In this document: positions 60,702-64,000 of the stretch, one piece after another
How positions within the stretch are numbered: the first letter of the stretch is position 1
Layout: each line of letters begins with the position of its first letter
Origin: Streptomyces alboniger
GTDB lineage: Bacteria; Actinomycetota; Actinomycetes; Streptomycetales; Streptomycetaceae
Direction: 5' to 3'
DNA length: 64,000 bases
NCBI RefSeq assembly: GCF_008704395.1
Contig: NZ_CP023695.1
Location: forward strand, 7,440,001 to 7,504,000
The notes under the pieces: model-generated
Told to the model about the DNA's origin: nothing
The model's database searches: none
Seen by the model: only the letters and a program-made list of their open reading frames with translations
Program-made: the position numbers and the translations under genes

Positions 60702-61187
60702 TCACTCCCGCCCGAGTATCGTCGCGGCGGTCTCCACGCCTTCGCGCGTGCCGATCACGATGAGGGTGTCACCGCCCGCCAGGCGGAAGTCGGGGGCCGG
60801 CGAGGGAATGGCGTCGGCCCGCCGCAGGACCGCCACGATCGAGACGCCCGTCTCGGTCCGCATCCGGGTCTCGCCGAGGAGCCGCCCGTTCCAGTACGAG
60901 GTGGCCGACAGCAGGACCCGCTCCGCGACCAGGCCGAGGTCCGTGGTGTGCAGCAGAGTGGGGCTGTGGTGCGAGGGCATCAACGCGTCGATCAGCGCTT
61001 CCGCCTCACCCGAACTCAGCCGCAGCGACAGGGCGCACTCGTCCGGATCGTCGGAGCGGTACGCACTGAGCGTCCGCGCTCCGTCCCGGTGCGCGACCAC
61101 CGACAGGCGCCGGTGTTCTCGGGTCGTCAGGTCGTACCGGATGCCGATGCCTGGAAGCGGCGTACGGCCGAGGCGTGATGCGGGCAC
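60702..61187 (-). CDS. Regulatory RCK/TrkA-C subunit (KhtT-like) of the antiporter
   Basis: A 161-residue cytosolic protein. The N-terminal half (IGIRYDLTTREHRRLSVVAHRDGARTLSAYR) is the KhtT N domain; residues about 88-161 are a TrkA-C/RCK-C domain (ERVLLSATSYWNGRLLGETRMRTETGVSIVAVLRRADAIPSPAPDFRLAGGDTLIVIGTREGVE). RCK-C domains bind nucleotides such as c-di-AMP in KhtT. Start GTG 61187 has AAGGGG 6 bases upstream; the longer frame is less likely. A GATAGGTGA/TCACCCTATC hairpin (61204-61235) lies just before it and may affect translation. Coupled to the antiporter gene. Confidence 0.9.
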   Translation of the reverse strand: MPASRLGRTPLPGIGIRYDLTTREHRRLSVVAHRDGARTLSAYRSDDPDECALSLRLSSGEAEALIDALMPSHHSPTLLHTTDLGLVAERVLLSATSYWNGRLLGETRMRTETGVSIVAVLRRADAIPSPAPDFRLAGGDTLIVIGTREGVETAATILGRE

Positions 61188-61307
61188 AGCTTTCCCCTTG
61201 TGCGATAGGTGATCATCCCGTGGTGTCACCCTATCGGGGTTAAGTGTTGGCAAAATTATGCGATAGCCACCCCGGTGCCGGATCGAGCCGAGAGGTGGCG
61301 GACCGGA

Positions 61308-62846
61308 TCACGGGGTCCGCCGGGCCAGCACCGTTTCGACGGAGTCCGCCTGCTCCGGAGGCTTGTCCTCGCGGTAGCGCAGAACGCGGGCGAAGCGAAG
61401 GGTGACGCCGGCCGGGTAGCGCGTGGAGCGTTGCAGGCCGTCGTAGGCGATCTCGACGACCAGCTCGGGACGCACCTCCACGACGTGGCCGTTGTCGCTG
61501 ACCGCCAGCTCCTGGAGGCGTTCGGTCTGCCAGGCGAGCATCGCGTCCGTCATGCCCTTGAACGTCTTGCCGAGCATCGCGTACGTCCCGTCGGGTCGCC
61601 GCGCGCCCAGGTGGAGGTTGGAGAGCTTGCCGGTGCGGCGGCCGTGGCCCCACTCGGCGGCCAGCACCACGAGGTCCAGGGTGTGCACCGGCTTGACCTT
61701 CAGCCAGGAGGCGCCCCGGCGGCCCGCGTTGTACGGGGCGTCGAGCGACTTCAGTACGACCCCCTCGTGACCGCGCCCCAGCGTCGCCTCGAAGAACTCC
61801 TGGGCCTCGCCGCGCTGCCCTTCGTCCTGGGGGGCGTCCACCACCGTGCGCCGTACCCGCATCGGCTCGGGGACCAGGGCGGCCAGTTCCGCGTGCCGTT
61901 CCGCGAACGGCTGGCCGAGCAGGTCCCGGCCCGCCACGGACAGGGCGTCGAAGAAGACCGGGGACAGGGGCAGACCCGCCGCCGCGGCCTCGACGTCCAC
62001 GCGCGACCCCACCCGCCCCGCGATGTCCTGGAAGGGCCGCGGGCGCCCCTCGGCGTCCAGGGCGATGACCTCGCCGTCCAGGATGAAGTGCTCGCCCTTC
62101 AGCTCACGTGCGGCAGCCGTCAGTTCGGGCAGCCGGTCCGTGATGTCGTCCAGGGTGCGGGTGTAGACGCGTACGTCGTCTCCGCTGCGGTGGACCTGCA
62201 CCCGGATGCCGTCCAGCTTCTCCTCGACCGCGCACGCGCCGAGCTTGTCGATGCCCTCGGCGACCGACGTGGCGCCGTGCGCGAGCATCGGCAGGACGGG
62301 ACGTCCCACGGTCAGCCGGAACTCGTGCAGTGCCTCCGGTCCGCGCGTCAGCAGCGCCTGCGCCACGGGGCTCACCGCGCCGGCGAGCATGACCGAGCGG
62401 CGCACGGCGTCCGCCGGGGTCTCCGTGGCCACCGCGAGGCCCTCCACAGCGACGGCGTCCAGGGCGCCCTGCCGGACCTCGCCCGTGAGCAGTCCGACCA
62501 GGAACCGCTGCTCGTCCGCGGTGGCGGCGCCCATCAACGCGCCCACCAGGCGCCTGCGTTCCGCTTGGGAGCCAGTACCGGACACCGCGCCGATCGCCGT
62601 GAGCGCCTCGTCGACGCCGCGCACGGTGAGCGTCGGTTCGTCGGCTGGCGCTCCCGCGTCCTTGAGTGTGCTCCATCCGATGCCGAGCCGCCCCTGGGGC
62701 AGCCGCCCCGCCAGATAGGGGATGACGACCGGCACGTCCTCCGGCTCCGCCGCCCGGAACAACTCGGCGAGCAGAGCGATCTTCCGGGACCGCGCGGAGG
62801 TGGCGGCCACTTCTTTGGACACGTGTGCGAGCCGGGCGAGCAGCAT
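61308..62846 (-). CDS. ATP-dependent DNA ligase, LigB type
   Basis: A 512-residue ATP-dependent DNA ligase. The N-terminal domain (residues 1-190) contacts DNA; the adenylation motif is EEKLDGIRVQVHR with the AMP-accepting Lys210; ILDGEVIAL, GHEGVVLKSL, GASWLKVKP (motifs III-V) and the OB-fold end EIAYDGLQRSTRYPAGVTLRFARV complete it. It reads as the LigB class of actinobacteria, separate from the essential NAD-dependent LigA and from the LigD/Ku end-joining pathway. ATG 62846 with AGGAT 9 bases upstream; the frame continues to 62921. Adjacent genes give no repair context. Confidence 0.93.
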   Translation of the reverse strand: MLLARLAHVSKEVAATSARSRKIALLAELFRAAEPEDVPVVIPYLAGRLPQGRLGIGWSTLKDAGAPADEPTLTVRGVDEALTAIGAVSGTGSQAERRRLVGALMGAATADEQRFLVGLLTGEVRQGALDAVAVEGLAVATETPADAVRRSVMLAGAVSPVAQALLTRGPEALHEFRLTVGRPVLPMLAHGATSVAEGIDKLGACAVEEKLDGIRVQVHRSGDDVRVYTRTLDDITDRLPELTAAARELKGEHFILDGEVIALDAEGRPRPFQDIAGRVGSRVDVEAAAAGLPLSPVFFDALSVAGRDLLGQPFAERHAELAALVPEPMRVRRTVVDAPQDEGQRGEAQEFFEATLGRGHEGVVLKSLDAPYNAGRRGASWLKVKPVHTLDLVVLAAEWGHGRRTGKLSNLHLGARRPDGTYAMLGKTFKGMTDAMLAWQTERLQELAVSDNGHVVEVRPELVVEIAYDGLQRSTRYPAGVTLRFARVLRYREDKPPEQADSVETVLARRTP

Positions 62847-63153
62847 GGGGCCATCCTGCAACGGGAGGGGTCGCGGCGCACGACCGGCTGGGACTGCTGT
62901 TCCACGAATCCACGTGTGCACTCCGCTGTGACGGGCACACGGACGGGCACATGGACAGGCGAGGAGAACGGCTCGACCGCACCGGCAGGCGGGTCGGATG
63001 TGTATATGTGACTGATGCGACGCAAGTGACGCAGGTCACATGGATCTCTTGGCGTGTTGCCGTAATGGCACCCCTCCTCACGGGGTCGTACGGGCACAGG
63101 GATCCCCCGAGCGGATCCCGAGAACTGGAAAAACGCAGAAGTGGAGCTCGATC
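62847..63153. promoter_or_regulatory. 307-bp divergent promoter region (ligase / SsgA-like)
   Basis: Holds the promoters for both genes and no supported gene. ACGGGCACA(C/T)GG is directly repeated near 62931-62953. TATATG near 63002-63007 lies in the most AT-rich stretch and could be part of a -10. Nothing more certain was found. Confidence 0.45.
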
Positions 63154-63567
63154 ATGGCCGTCACCCTCCAGCAGCCCACCCGCGCCCGCCTCATCGCCCC
63201 GGACGGACGTGAGTACGGCCTGCCCGTGGTCCTGCGCTACTCGGCCGAGGACCCGCTGGCGGTCCGGATCACGTTCCCCTCCGAGGCCTCCCTCGACGGC
63301 ATGGAGGTCACCTGGATCTTCGCGCGCCAGCTCCTGGAGGACGGGCTCGGCGCCCCGTCGGGCGCCGGTGACGTGCACATCTGGCCGTGCGGCCGGGCGC
63401 GGACGGTGATGGAGTTCCACTCCCACGAAGGGCTGGCCCTCGTGCAGTTCGACAAGATCGACCTGCGCCGCTTCCTCACGCGGTCGTACGCCGCGGTGCC
63501 CGCGGGCGGCGAGGAGCCGACCCTGGACCTCGACCAGGACCTCTCACGTCTGCTCGGCGGTGTCTGA
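63154..63567 (+). CDS. SsgA-like sporulation/cell-division protein (SALP)
   Basis: A 137-residue member of the SsgA-like protein family, found only in morphologically complex actinomycetes. LRYSAEDPLAVRITFPSEASLDGMEVTWIFARQLLEDGLGAPSGAGDVHIWPCGRARTVMEFHSHEGLALVQFDKIDLRRFLTRSYAAVP matches the SALP pattern seen in SsgB (RYDTADPYAVHATF, VEWVFARDLL, GDVRVWP). SALPs steer septum placement, wall building and spore maturation. Start ATG 63154 (GGAGC upstream). Which SALP (SsgC-SsgG) it is cannot be told. Confidence 0.92.
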   Translation: MAVTLQQPTRARLIAPDGREYGLPVVLRYSAEDPLAVRITFPSEASLDGMEVTWIFARQLLEDGLGAPSGAGDVHIWPCGRARTVMEFHSHEGLALVQFDKIDLRRFLTRSYAAVPAGGEEPTLDLDQDLSRLLGGV

Positions 63568-63635
63568 CAGGGGCCTGCGCACCCCCGCCATAGCGCCCAC
63601 GGCCTCCCCGCCTGCCCGCGCCCCGCGCCCCTCGC

Positions 63636-64000
63636 TCACTCGACGAACCTCCTTCTCGCGCTTCTGCGCCGGGCCAGCGCGACCGCCCGCCGCCGCAGCG
63701 CCACGAGCACGCCCGCGAGCACGACCACCGAGCCCGCCGCGACCATCAGCACCGCGGGCCAGTCGGAACCGTCCGGCTCCCCCGACAGGGCGGTGGCCTG
63801 CGCGGCGGCGTGCGAGGGTCCCGACGCGGTGCGGGTCGCCTTCGGCGGCGGCAGCAGCGAACCCACGGGCCGCACCTTCCCGGCCGCCGCGAACCCCCAG
63901 TCGAGCAGCGACCTCGCCTCCTCGTACACGGCACGCGCCCCGCCCGTCCGAGGGTTCATCACCGTCACGACGAGGGTGCGCCCGCCGCGCTGGGCCGCGC
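63636..64000 (-). CDS. D-alanyl-D-alanine carboxypeptidase, C-terminal part (cut at window end)
   Basis: The last about 121 residues of a low-molecular-weight penicillin-binding protein. In the reading frame running off the window edge, GGRTLVVTVMNPRTGGARAVYEEARSLLDWGFAAAG is the end of an S11 (DacA-type) carboxypeptidase domain. A Pro/Ala linker and one C-terminal transmembrane helix (VLMVAAGSVVVLAGVLVALRRR) anchor it, with an Arg-rich cytosolic tail. The catalytic SxxK, SxN and KTG motifs lie beyond the window. It would trim the terminal D-Ala of peptidoglycan stem peptides. Confidence 0.85.
   Translation of the reverse strand, partial: AAQRGGRTLVVTVMNPRTGGARAVYEEARSLLDWGFAAAGKVRPVGSLLPPPKATRTASGPSHAAAQATALSGEPDGSDWPAVLMVAAGSVVVLAGVLVALRRRAVALARRRSARRRFVE

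Overview
This 64 kb window is GC-rich actinomycete chromosome, almost certainly Streptomyces. Strong third-position GC bias, many GTG/TTG starts, 4-bp stop/start overlaps, a SsgA-like sporulation protein, a DUF397 protein, an NsdA-type regulator, a SpoIIE-type phosphatase and a TTG-started Tat-type oxidoreductase all fit. I see no tRNA, rRNA, CRISPR array or insertion sequence. The two end genes are cut: a cysteine hydrolase (base 1) and a D-Ala-D-Ala carboxypeptidase (base 64000). The content is accessory metabolism, transport and regulation rather than core information processing.

1-14 kb: GlxA-type regulator with a downstream cysteine hydrolase; argG with three helically phased ATGCA motifs (ARG-box-like) over a likely leaderless promoter; a two-subunit Mo/[2Fe-2S] oxidoreductase; a PstS-like lipoprotein without its ABC transporter; a LysE exporter; a P450 behind a nested palindrome; then a metal block (ArsR regulator, CDF efflux pump, PepSY membrane protein, Cys-rich copper-storage protein).

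13.4-25.6 kb: a FadE26-like acyl-CoA dehydrogenase behind a perfect KstR-consensus site; a DIP1984-family protein followed by a structured intergenic region with a tRNA-like T-arm; a PadR / PAS membrane protein / small membrane protein operon; an MpaB-type oxygenase overlapping a Ser/Thr kinase-TPR fusion; two FAD enzymes and a TetR regulator.

25.7-45.1 kb is the lipid/CoA region: nitronate monooxygenase plus acyl-CoA synthetase, a secreted AHL/lipopeptide acylase, an acyl-CoA synthetase coupled to a STAND-like NTPase-TPR protein, PaaK behind a TetR-type operator, a frameshifted secreted chorismate mutase, and a steroid-side-chain-type cluster (FadD19-like, EchA19-like, OB-fold DUF35 protein, two thiolase-fold proteins). 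A second perfect KstR-consensus site lies between the divergent FadD19-like and EchA19-like genes, so the FadE gene 27 kb away and this cluster may form one regulon. No KstR gene is in the window.

45-64 kb: DUF397 protein, imine-reductase/MerR pair, LRR protein, cell-wall amidase, phosphotransferase divergent from an NsdA-like developmental regulator, PAS-SpoIIE phosphatase, stand-alone hemC, GNAT, secreted peptidoglycan-binding protein, ECF sigma factor with a Met/His-rich membrane protein, a KhtT/KhtU-type K+/H+ antiporter, ATP-dependent DNA ligase (LigB type), SsgA-like protein and the carboxypeptidase fragment.

All function calls come from reading motifs and remembered family sequences; no database search was possible.
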